Positions 1-6,491 of a stretch of 6,514 nucleotides of DNA are shown in pieces. The stretch spans positions 1-6,514 of the forward strand of contig CAZZAM010000077.1 in the NCBI GenBank assembly GCA_964652775.1. The letters run 5' to 3'. A model generated the notes under the pieces. That model was not told the DNA's origin. It ran no database searches and saw only the letters and a list, made by a program, of their open reading frames with translations. The translations under genes and the position numbers were made by a program. The stretch is from UBA11346 sp038060575 (lineage in GTDB: Bacteria; Planctomycetota; UBA11346). Each line of letters begins with the position of its first letter. The stretch's first letter is position 1.

Positions 1-234
1 GACCTCTGCGTAGCTCTGCGCCTCTGCGGTTGCCTTGGATTGCGTTGTTTAGGATTACAGGGAGAACCGGAGGAACGGAGTCGGCATGAGATTACAGAAT
101 TCAGCGTGTGCCCCGCAGCTGGCAGAGCGTTGCTTTTGCACACATCCAGTGCGCCTCTGGTCCTCCATGTCGATCGAATGCTGCGTGTAGCTGGCATCAC
201 ATGCGATGAAAACGTCAGCTCTATCCTCCAGCGT
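1..234. other. Non-coding region downstream of the symporter gene
   Basis: No credible gene. A plus-strand open frame from 40 to 393 overlaps the symporter 3' end and has no recognisable protein features. The stretch holds the CTCTGCG repeats at the left edge, a purine-rich run GGAGAACCGGAGGAACGGAG (61-80), two copies of GATTACAG (53-60 and 90-97), and one TCGAATGCT (174-182) that matches the octamer core elsewhere. No hairpin with a U-run was seen after the symporter stop. Confidence 0.6.
4..28. repeat. Three CTCTGCG repeats at the left edge
   Basis: CTCTGCG occurs at 4-10, 14-20 and 22-28, separated by TAG and C. On the minus strand this reads CGCAGAG...GCAGAG...CGCAGAG, a style of degenerate intergenic repeat met in several environmental phyla. 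The array may continue beyond the window. Confidence 0.7.
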
Positions 235-2136
235 TCAGGTAGCGCGCCGCTTCGTCACCAACGATACAATAACCAGCACGAAGAACCCCAACGGCACGGT
301 CACCAGTGCTGGGTGACTGAACGGCATTGGTGCTGCCGTGAGTGCATTTCCCTTCGTGTAGCCGTACAGATTTTCATAGGCATCAGGAGTTAGCAGTACC
401 CAGCCGAGCGAGGTGATCAGGCCAACAAATACCGCCCAGGCGACGCCTTGCTTTGTTGTCCCTGCCCAGAATAGGCGCATCACCAGTGCGGGCAGGTTGG
501 CCGAGGCGGCGATGTTGAAGGCCCAGGCGACGAGAAAGCTGATGTTGAACTTCTCGAAGATCAGGCCGAGGATCATCGCGATGATGCCGACGCCGACCGC
601 AGCCCAACGGCCGAGTTTTACTTCTTGATGATCGTTGAGGCCGGCTTTGGCGAGGCTGCCGACGAGATCGTGTACGATCGTTCCGCTGGCGGCCATGATC
701 AGTCCGCTGACCGTGCCAAGGACGGTGGTGAACGCGACGGCCGAGATGATCGCGAACATGACTTCGCCAAAGCTGCGTGCGAGCAGTGGTGCGGCCAGGT
801 TCTGGTTCGTCGGATCAAGCACGCCCGACACCATCGCGCCGAGACCGAGAAACAACGTTAGAATATAGAAGAAGCCGATCGCGGCGATGCCAACCACCGT
901 GCTGGAGCGCGCAGCACGGGCATCCTTCACCGTGTAATAACGGATCAGGATGTGCGGCAGTGATGCGGTGCCGAGGAATAGCGCCAGCATCAGCGAGATG
1001 AAACCGAGTTGATCCTGCCACTTTGGCTCTGGAGCCGACAGCGACTTGAACATACCAGCGCCAGGCGCGAGCATTTTTTCGCCGGAGACGAGTTCGGGAT
1101 AAAATACGGAGTGCTTGCAGCCATCGGCTTCGATGACGATCGGCTTGGGCCACGTGGTTACCGTACCGCCAGCGATGGCATCAAAGAACGCGAACGGATT
1201 CAGCGGACCAGTTTCCTTGGCTCCATCTGCAAGCGCGTGCATGTCGCCGACCGGACGCAGATCGCGTTTCCCTTCGCCGTCACCGTGGGGAATGCCGTCA
1301 ACCAATTTCTTCTTGTCGGCGGTGATGGTCAGGGTCTGACATTCGGTCAGTTCCGTGTCGACCTTCTTCCACGTACTGAAACCACCACCGGCTTCCGCGA
1401 AGCGCACAAATTGGGGTTGCTTCGCCCAATCGCCGGTTGGTTCCAGCGGTTGCCTGCCATTGGCGATCTGTTCTGGTGGTCCATGACGCCAGGCAGGGTG
1501 ACCGTGGGTCTCGTCGATCTTGATGCCCTTCACCAGAATCATGATGGTCAGGATGGTGCAGAAGACGACGAGCAGGCCGCCCTTGATGAACTGCACCCAG
1601 GTGGTGCTAACCATCCCGGCAGTGGCGACGATGATGATCACGAGGCCGCCGACGAGGCCGACGCCGGCTGCGTACGGTAGACCTAGCAACGGCTGAATGA
1701 GGGTTCCAGCGCCAACCATTTGTGGAATCAGATAGAAGATCGACACGACCAATGTGCTGACTGCGGCTGCCAGACGGATGCCGCGCGAATGGAATCGGGC
1801 ATCGAGCGCGTCAGCGAAGGTGTATTTGCCCAACCGCTTGAGCGGTTCTGCAATCACGAAGAGCGCGACGATCCAGCCAGCGAGGAATCCGATCGAATAC
1901 AAGAAGCCGTCATAGCCACCAATCGCGATGGCACCGCAGATGCCAAGGAAGGAAGCGGCGGATAGGTAATCACCCGCGAAAGCGATACCATTGACCCACC
2001 ACGGCACTTGGCCGTGGGCAGCAAAATAACCGGCCGACGACTTCGCATGCCGACCGAGCCAGGTCGACAGGCCCAATACGGCAGCGATAAAAGCAACAAA
2101 GATGATGATCGCGAGCAGGGAGGCGTGAGGAATCAT
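235..2136 (-). CDS. Sodium:solute symporter, ActP-like (acetate/monocarboxylate uptake)
   Basis: A polytopic inner-membrane transporter of the SSS family that would import acetate or another small monocarboxylate with Na+ or H+. Matches to E. coli ActP are clear: NGIAFAGDYLSAASFLGI (49-66), GYDGFLYSIGFLAGW (74-88), KYTFADALDARF (104-115), YLIPQMVGAG (135-144), TTWVQFIKG (178-186), GTASLPHILIRYYTVKDAR (389-407), the ISAVAFTTVLGTVSGL segment, and IFEKFNISFLVAWAF. Length is 633 aa against about 549 for ActP. The excess lies in a hydrophilic stretch at about 208-374, between the TTWVQ-associated helix and the TASLPH helix, roughly 165 residues where ActP has about 40; it holds two cysteines (C266, C340). 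The gene is intact and ends in a short basic tail, KRRAT. It starts 3 nt after the DUF485 stop with no strong Shine-Dalgarno. The exact substrate is inferred from ActP similarity and the DUF485 neighbour. Confidence 0.92.
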   Translation of the reverse strand: MIPHASLLAIIIFVAFIAAVLGLSTWLGRHAKSSAGYFAAHGQVPWWVNGIAFAGDYLSAASFLGICGAIAIGGYDGFLYSIGFLAGWIVALFVIAEPLKRLGKYTFADALDARFHSRGIRLAAAVSTLVVSIFYLIPQMVGAGTLIQPLLGLPYAAGVGLVGGLVIIIVATAGMVSTTWVQFIKGGLLVVFCTILTIMILVKGIKIDETHGHPAWRHGPPEQIANGRQPLEPTGDWAKQPQFVRFAEAGGGFSTWKKVDTELTECQTLTITADKKKLVDGIPHGDGEGKRDLRPVGDMHALADGAKETGPLNPFAFFDAIAGGTVTTWPKPIVIEADGCKHSVFYPELVSGEKMLAPGAGMFKSLSAPEPKWQDQLGFISLMLALFLGTASLPHILIRYYTVKDARAARSSTVVGIAAIGFFYILTLFLGLGAMVSGVLDPTNQNLAAPLLARSFGEVMFAIISAVAFTTVLGTVSGLIMAASGTIVHDLVGSLAKAGLNDHQEVKLGRWAAVGVGIIAMILGLIFEKFNISFLVAWAFNIAASANLPALVMRLFWAGTTKQGVAWAVFVGLITSLGWVLLTPDAYENLYGYTKGNALTAAPMPFSHPALVTVPLGFFVLVIVSLVTKRRAT

Positions 2137-2139
2137 GTC

Positions 2140-2391
2140 TTAGCCGTCCACGTCATTACGGCGCGCGAGCAAATAGATTACCGCGAGTACGAACGCGGCA
2201 ATAATCAGGCCAAATCCATACCAGATCGCAACGTTGCCACCAAAGCCAACCCGCATCGCCATAAGCTTGGGGTTCAGAACAGCCAAGGCGATGAAGCCAC
2301 CGTAGAACAGGCAGTACAGTACGCACAGCATGAGGCCGAGGCGGCTGGCCGGGGGTAGGTCCGGTGACGATGGACGTGAAGGCTCAGTCAT
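2140..2391 (-). CDS. DUF485 family small inner-membrane protein (YjcH-like)
   Basis: An 83-residue protein with a proline-rich N terminus (residues 1-16), two hydrophobic membrane segments at about 18-40 (GLMLCVLYCLFYGGFIALAV) and 54-76, and a short charged tail (RRNDVDG). The Y..F...F pattern in the first segment and the glycine-rich loop before the second (RVGFGGN) fit DUF485. E. coli YjcH, encoded just upstream of actP, is the known example and is about 104 aa; this one lacks a longer N- and C-terminal extension. It probably acts as an accessory partner of the symporter, but its molecular role is unknown even in E. coli. The stop lies 3 nt before the symporter start, so the two should be co-transcribed and translationally linked. 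ATG 2391 is the natural start, with no clear Shine-Dalgarno and no promoter I could name in the 179-bp gap upstream. Confidence 0.85.
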   Translation of the reverse strand: MTEPSRPSSPDLPPASRLGLMLCVLYCLFYGGFIALAVLNPKLMAMRVGFGGNVAIWYGFGLIIAAFVLAVIYLLARRNDVDG

Positions 2392-2499
2392 GGCGCATAT
2401 CCGATGCTGGTGAAGGTTCGGCTTGTGCTGGAAAAATCGGGTAATGCAACGGGAGATCGTCGATCCTGGGACCGTGATGAGGCTAGATCAGGGGCGATG

Positions 2500-2521
2500 T
2501 CGAATGCTCGAATGCTCGAAT
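2500..2521. repeat. Tandem octamer TCGAATGC, about 2.75 copies
   Basis: Two perfect TCGAATGC units (2500-2507, 2508-2515) and a partial third, TCGAAT (2516-2521). The array forms part of the left arm of the hairpin region downstream of the PL8 gene. The core AATGCT matches the octamer array at the right window edge. Confidence 0.8.
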
Positions 2522-2547
2522 ATCGAGGATGTCACATCTTCGTATTC
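2518..2547 (-). terminator. Imperfect hairpin 23 nt after the PL8 stop; possible terminator or repeat-element stem
   Basis: The plus-strand left arm GAATA-t-CGA-g-GATGT (2518-2532) pairs with ACATC-t-TCG-TATTC (2534-2547), giving 13 Watson-Crick pairs, one mismatched position and one bulged base around a central C. The placement between the PL8 gene and the DUF485 gene suits a transcription terminator for the right-hand unit, but no run of U follows on the minus strand, so it is not a canonical intrinsic terminator. A second, longer-range pairing encloses part of it: ATGTCGAATG (2497-2506) with CATTCGACAT (2547-2556), 10 perfect pairs. It could instead be the stem of a small palindromic intergenic repeat. 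Confidence 0.45.
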
Positions 2548-2565
2548 ATTCGACATTCTACATTC
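2545..2565. repeat. Three heptamers ending in CATTC
   Basis: On the plus strand TTCATTC, GACATTC and TACATTC follow one another; on the minus strand this reads as GAATGTA, GAATGTC, GAATGAA starting 5 nt after the PL8 stop codon. They face the TCGAATGC octamers in the opposite orientation, so the two arrays can pair. Degenerate GAATG-type repeats between genes are, from memory, frequent in planctomycete-like genomes. Confidence 0.7.
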
Positions 2566-2570
2566 ACAAG

Positions 2571-5240
2571 TCACGGCCAGGGCGTCTTCGGTCGTCTTGG
2601 ATTATCCAGGTCATGTCGGGGCTTGGCACTGGCGTCGATGCTGCCGTCGGCCGTGAATACCGGCACGGAGAAGAACGTACCGGACTGAGTCATATCGGTT
2701 TGCAGGAAGAGTCGGAATTCACCGTCGATCTGATTCATCGACGGTGAGCTGTCGGTTGGATTTGTCGGCTTGCGGTTCCACGTGTAGCGGATGATCCCAG
2801 GCGACGGACGCTCTAGGACATCGGCGTCGGTGAGCGTCTTCAACAGATGGCCACGATTGCCGTGGATCGAGAGTGCGAATGCATGTTCGTAGACCTTTTT
2901 CGGCAGATGGACGGTCAGGATGGTTTTTGCCGGATCGTTGGTGGCCTCAGCCTGGAATTGTTCGACGTCGGGCAGAACGACACGCGGTACAGCGGTGACT
3001 TGCTTCCCAGTTGTACCATAGCCGAAGCGATAGATGCGACCTTGGGTGGCATCGATCGTGATCTGTCTTGAGCCGGATGGCGGCGTCACGGTGACTTCTG
3101 GATTCGGCAGCGTACATTCCCCAGTGATCTGGGTTTGCAACTTCAGCGTCGTGTTGCTGTGGAGCGGATCTTGGATTGAGAAAATACCGCCGTCCTTGTC
3201 GGCCGCACGATAGACGATGGCCGCGTGATCGGTCTGAATTTCCAGGCAGGAATCGGCTTCGAAGAACACGACACCGTCACGCTGTCGGGATGCGTCACGC
3301 ACGGCGTGGGTTTGGCCATTACAGCGGACCGGGTGTACGGACCGATCCTGGACGAAGGAGCGGGCCTGCTCAAGCGAGGCATCGGGCAACGTGGCGTAGG
3401 CGTAGCCGGCGCCTTTCGGCTGCGCACCGTGGTCAATCCACGCGGCGATAACAGATCCACGGCGACGAACGGTGATGGTCGTCGAATTGGTGAAAATAAT
3501 CGCCATGCGTTCACACCAGAACCAGTTGACCCGTGGAGACGAGATCTCCCCATCCTTGAGGGCAAGGTGAACTCCGTTATCGAGAGTGAGTTCTGGTTCC
3601 ACATTACTGCATGGCATTTGCATGAGCGTCGTAGTGATCGGATGTTTCTCATCCCATCGCGCATTGTTCGAGGTGATGTCACTACCAAGTGACCAGAATC
3701 CGCCGGGAAAGAAATGGAGCGATTTCTTGGCGGTAAATTCGCTGTAGGTGGGCACCAATACGAAGCCGGCGACGCCGCCATCCTGCCAACCAACGCCACC
3801 AGCGAATGGCGAGGTGCCGAAATTGAGACTGTAGCCGATATCGTAGATGTCCTTCATCTGATTGATGGGATTCCCATCGATCCGCGTGGTCGTGCCGGGC
3901 AGACGCTGCATGTCGATGTCAGGCAGAATGCGGTTGCTGCCGGTGGCACTGACACTGACGGTGCCATCACGAAACCACGAGCCCGATTTGTCAACGCGAA
4001 GAATAAGCGTAGTTCCGTAGGCGAGATTCCATCCATCGCCGCCCATTTGGGTCAGACATTCGTAATCCTGAACGCGTTGGGAATACTGACGGAAACCAAC
4101 ATGAAAGGTTGGCGCTTGGAAGGCGCCGATTTCCGCACTGGGCCAATAACGAAAGCCATTCGGTAGATGCTGCTGCGCAGGCGGCAGGTTATCAGCAATT
4201 CCGGTTACGCTGAATGCCATCTGCGAGCTGTTGGCAAGCAGGGTGTGGGCCAATGCGATCAGTTCGTCTTGGCGCGGCGAATCCGATTGCGTCATGAGTA
4301 GAACGGCTTCGGTCAGCGTGTCCCACCACGATGCACGGCCCGAATACGTCCTGCCAAGAACAAGCATGTCCACGTTGCCGCCACACATGAACCATCGGGT
4401 GTGTTCGAGCAGCAGATTAGCGATCAGATCGCGTCGTTCTGGTTGCGCTGCCCACGGGGTTCCGGTGAACAGGTAGATGAACTGCGCCACCGTTTGCACA
4501 TAGCCACCGCCGTATCCACCGGCGTAGGGAATCTTGCCGTGAAAGGTGTACGCGTAGTCCTCGCGCACGCCGCCGTCGCGGCCGTAGCGCACATTGGTGA
4601 ATACGTAATCGGCAGCGCGTTGCAGACGCGCGGTATCGCTTTCGAGCACGGCGAGGTACGTGTGGTTACGAGCTTCCCATGCGGCATTTGGACCGTTGAG
4701 CGTCATTTCTTTCAGTTGGAACGTCAGGGCGGTTCGGATCTGGGTCAGCAACTCCGGCGTAAGATCCGATTCCATCAGCAGCGAGATCGCACCGATGTGA
4801 TCAGGAATCGTGATCAGCCACTGATACCAGTTGTCTGGTCGTGTGGTGGTTGGATTGAAATGTTCCAATATGTTGGCCAGCCCAGTCACGATGCGTTGCT
4901 TCACCTCAGCGTGCTGGCGGAAGTCGCCGCTGTCGCTGCGATAGACGATGGCGAGGCGGCGCAGGATGGCAGCGCGATCAGCGAGTCGGATGTTCACCGG
5001 AACACCAGAACTGTCGGTCCAAGTGATCGGAGGGAGGGTTTGGCGCAGTTGCTCTTCGCACCACGCATGATTGCTCTGGATCTCACGACGGCGCAACGGC
5101 CCGTCGCCGCTACCGCCAAGCAGCAAGGCGATGGCGCGCGCTTTCACATGCTGCAGTGCTTTGCCTGTGGAGGGAGCGATTTCTGCTGCGGGCACCGAAA
5201 GTGAGGCCATGAGTAGCAGTCCTAGGATGCGAATATGCAC
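2571..5240 (-). CDS. Secreted polysaccharide lyase family 8 protein
   Basis: Probably cleaves a uronic-acid-containing polysaccharide (PL8 members act on chondroitin, hyaluronan or xanthan) by beta-elimination outside the cytoplasm; the substrate cannot be read from sequence. Residues 1-19 form a signal peptide (HIR, hydrophobic ILGLLLMASLSV, then PAA before E20). The alpha-helical domain covers about 25-345: NWYQWLITIP (137-146), N185 in NGPNAAW, H234 and Y243 in HGKIPYAGGYG, R297 and R302 in GRTYSGR. The spacings (N to H 49, H to Y 9, Y to first R 54) match characterised PL8 lyases almost exactly. The beta-sandwich part shows YSQRVQDYE (386-394), DMQRLPGTTT (443-452), and later WIDHG and YAYATLPDAS. 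Oddities: the usual NxEN after the YE pair reads TQMG, and the R-R spacing is one residue longer than usual. GTG 5240 is chosen over GTG 5270 because AGGA lies 7 nt upstream and it begins the signal peptide cleanly. Length 889 aa, intact. Confidence 0.9.
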   Translation of the reverse strand: MHIRILGLLLMASLSVPAAEIAPSTGKALQHVKARAIALLLGGSGDGPLRRREIQSNHAWCEEQLRQTLPPITWTDSSGVPVNIRLADRAAILRRLAIVYRSDSGDFRQHAEVKQRIVTGLANILEHFNPTTTRPDNWYQWLITIPDHIGAISLLMESDLTPELLTQIRTALTFQLKEMTLNGPNAAWEARNHTYLAVLESDTARLQRAADYVFTNVRYGRDGGVREDYAYTFHGKIPYAGGYGGGYVQTVAQFIYLFTGTPWAAQPERRDLIANLLLEHTRWFMCGGNVDMLVLGRTYSGRASWWDTLTEAVLLMTQSDSPRQDELIALAHTLLANSSQMAFSVTGIADNLPPAQQHLPNGFRYWPSAEIGAFQAPTFHVGFRQYSQRVQDYECLTQMGGDGWNLAYGTTLILRVDKSGSWFRDGTVSVSATGSNRILPDIDMQRLPGTTTRIDGNPINQMKDIYDIGYSLNFGTSPFAGGVGWQDGGVAGFVLVPTYSEFTAKKSLHFFPGGFWSLGSDITSNNARWDEKHPITTTLMQMPCSNVEPELTLDNGVHLALKDGEISSPRVNWFWCERMAIIFTNSTTITVRRRGSVIAAWIDHGAQPKGAGYAYATLPDASLEQARSFVQDRSVHPVRCNGQTHAVRDASRQRDGVVFFEADSCLEIQTDHAAIVYRAADKDGGIFSIQDPLHSNTTLKLQTQITGECTLPNPEVTVTPPSGSRQITIDATQGRIYRFGYGTTGKQVTAVPRVVLPDVEQFQAEATNDPAKTILTVHLPKKVYEHAFALSIHGNRGHLLKTLTDADVLERPSPGIIRYTWNRKPTNPTDSSPSMNQIDGEFRLFLQTDMTQSGTFFSVPVFTADGSIDASAKPRHDLDNPRRPKTPWP

Positions 5241-5247
5241 TGCATGT

Positions 5248-5251
5248 TCCT
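5248..5251 (-). promoter_or_regulatory. Shine-Dalgarno AGGA of the PL8 lyase gene
   Basis: AGGA on the minus strand, 7 nt before GTG 5240. It lies in the 13-nt gap after the smug1 stop and is the only convincing Shine-Dalgarno at a gene start in this window. It supports GTG 5240 over the earlier in-frame GTG 5270, which would overlap smug1. Confidence 0.65.
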
Positions 5252-5253
5252 GA

Positions 5254-5967
5254 TTAGGTAGTCCAGACACCGGCTGCTACGAGTGCACGTGTTGCTGCGC
5301 CTGCCCAGTCTTTGTTTGCGGCAGGATTCGCTGGACTGGGATGTGGACAATCGACGACGCGCGGCGCTCCGGCACGTTCTGCTGCAGCGGAGGCAACTTT
5401 GCCGACTCCGACAACAACCGCGCATTCGGTGGCTTTGATGAGTCCCGTGAGATGACGATCGCATGCGGCTTGCAACGGAGCCAACTCACCAGCCGGGAGT
5501 TTGTCCGGCGTCAGATTCGATCCGCTGTCGGACATGAACACGAGTGGGCACCAGTTCACGACAAGGTGATCAGCGAAGAACGCCTCGGCGGTCCCAAATC
5601 GCTGCGCGAACAATCCCCACAGTCGACGACCGCTGACTTCTTTGCGCGTACAAGCCAGTCCGGTGATCGGGCGTTTCGGATGCACTCGCGGTGGTTGTGC
5701 GACCGTGCCGCTGAGTTCCATCCAATTGCGAACAGCCGCGATTTCACCGAATGGAACTCCGGTTTGTGCCATGCCGAATGGGCCAGGATTCATGCCTAAA
5801 AACAGCATCTTCTTGCGACCGAGGGCAAAGCGGCGCAAGTACTGTTCGTGAATCGACCACGCATAGCGGAGGGGATTGTACACGCAGGCGACGGGAGCGG
5901 CAAAACGCATGGCGTCAACGTCGTCGCAGAGGTGCCGTGCCAGCGCGAGGGGGTCAGAACTACTCAC
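5254..5967 (-). CDS. smug1: SMUG1-type uracil-DNA glycosylase (UDG family 3)
   Basis: Removes uracil and related damaged pyrimidines (in known homologues also 5-hydroxymethyluracil) from DNA by cutting the glycosidic bond, starting base excision repair in the cytoplasm. The similarity to animal SMUG1 spans the protein: PVACVYNPLRYAW (25-37), the active-site block GMNPGPFGMAQTGVPFGE (58-75), HPKRP (96-100), EVSGRRLWG (110-118), NWCPL (138-142), NLTP, and the C-terminal HPSPANPAANKDW (209-221). Remembered human catalytic and binding residues N85, F98, N163 and H239 correspond to N60, F73, N138 and H209, so the enzyme should be active. A longer reading from ATG 6051 would overlap the upstream gene by 88 bp and add a tail with no similarity to SMUG1. 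GTG 5967 is preferred because it forms a GTGA stop/start overlap and places the N terminus as expected; the product is then 237 aa. Its stop lies 13 nt before the PL8 start, so the three genes may share an mRNA. Confidence 0.95.
   Translation of the reverse strand: MSSSDPLALARHLCDDVDAMRFAAPVACVYNPLRYAWSIHEQYLRRFALGRKKMLFLGMNPGPFGMAQTGVPFGEIAAVRNWMELSGTVAQPPRVHPKRPITGLACTRKEVSGRRLWGLFAQRFGTAEAFFADHLVVNWCPLVFMSDSGSNLTPDKLPAGELAPLQAACDRHLTGLIKATECAVVVGVGKVASAAAERAGAPRVVDCPHPSPANPAANKDWAGAATRALVAAGVWTT
5964..5967 (-). promoter_or_regulatory. GTGA stop/start overlap coupling the GCSHDK gene to smug1
   Basis: On the minus strand the GTG start of smug1 and the TGA stop of the upstream gene share GTGA. 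No Shine-Dalgarno precedes the GTG, so initiation probably relies on ribosomes terminating at the upstream gene. This site decides the smug1 start. Confidence 0.75.
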
Positions 5968-6458
5968 GCTGGGACAACCGGGTTGGATCGTGGGGAAAGT
6001 AAGCCAGCGGCCCAACTGGCACCAACTGTTGTGAGTCCGCGCGTGCGCCACGCACCGAGTTGCTCAATCCGCGCATCAATCAGCGGCGTTGTCGCCGTTG
6101 CGTGCGCACGCAGTCCAGCGCGATCGGTGCAGCGCCAGATGCCATCAATCTGAATCACCAAAGGCGGTGGCGTGACTAGCTGCAGACTGAGGCGCATTTC
6201 GTAGTGCTGGAGCATACGGTTGATCTTGTCGTGGCTGCAACCCGACAGCGCGACATCGGGTGTCCACGCAATCACGAACGCCGCGCCACGATGTTCAACG
6301 GCGGTGCCCCACGTGGTCATGCGGTCCTCGCGGGCGAACTGGGCGAGAATTTTGTCGAAGGCCGTTATGAGCGCTGCCCCACCTGCTTCATCAAGCACCG
6401 GGCTGGGCGTCAGCACCCGACAGTGCGATGAGTCAGGTAGCTCTGCGAGGGTCGGCAT
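5964..6458 (-). CDS. Conserved protein of unknown function with GCSHDK motif
   Basis: A 164-residue protein with no signal peptide or membrane segment, so probably cytoplasmic. The recognisable core runs from about residue 47 to 110: a WGTAVEH stretch (50-56), a hydrophobic strand ending in AW (59-65), then LSGCSHDK (71-78) followed by a helix with MLQHYE (82-87) and a strand LVIQIDG (100-106). A later LIDARIEQLGAWR segment (126-138) and an SW pair (148-149) follow. From memory, small uncharacterised proteins in Bacteroidetes and PVC bacteria, sometimes mislabelled 'ABC transporter ATPase', share the pattern W...G...hydrophobic...SGCS.D; no Walker motifs are visible here, so that label should not be used. 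ATG 6458 is the first possible start; the frame stays open to the window edge but offers no other start codon, and no Shine-Dalgarno is seen. The gene is translationally coupled to smug1 downstream by a GTGA overlap. Confident as a gene, unsure of function. Confidence 0.8.
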   Translation of the reverse strand: MPTLAELPDSSHCRVLTPSPVLDEAGGAALITAFDKILAQFAREDRMTTWGTAVEHRGAAFVIAWTPDVALSGCSHDKINRMLQHYEMRLSLQLVTPPPLVIQIDGIWRCTDRAGLRAHATATTPLIDARIEQLGAWRTRGLTTVGASWAAGLLSPRSNPVVPA

Positions 6459-6491
6459 GGCGGGGAGAGTGGGGGGCGTGGAGAAATGCCA

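Noticed and set aside
196..209. CATC...GATG inverted repeat as a terminator after the symporter
   Set aside because: The stem is only 4 bp and no U-run follows on the minus strand.
40..393. Plus-strand open frame at the left edge
   Set aside because: It runs through repeat-like sequence and then antisense into the symporter 3' end; no ribosome binding site and no protein features.
1009..1680. Plus-strand open frame of 223 codons
   Set aside because: Antisense to the symporter, including its conserved TTWVQ region; the composition is typical of a shadow frame in GC-rich DNA.
2455..2465. GATCG-T-CGATC inverted repeat as an operator upstream of the DUF485 gene
   Set aside because: The arms are only 5 bp, there is no recognisable promoter next to it, and no regulator gene is in the window.
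2500..2565. CRISPR-like array
   Set aside because: The repeat units are only 7-8 bp and directly adjacent, with no spacers and no cas genes.
4401..5204. Plus-strand open frame of 267 codons
   Set aside because: It lies fully antisense to the helical domain of the PL8 lyase, which has clear family motifs; the translated product has no recognisable domain.
5241..5270. N-terminal extension of the PL8 lyase from GTG 5270
   Set aside because: It overlaps smug1 and puts ten polar residues before the signal peptide; GTG 5240 has a well-spaced AGGA.
5968..6051. N-terminal extension of smug1 from ATG 6051
   Set aside because: It would overlap the GCSHDK gene by 88 bp and adds 28 residues with no similarity to SMUG1; GTG 5967 with the GTGA overlap is better.
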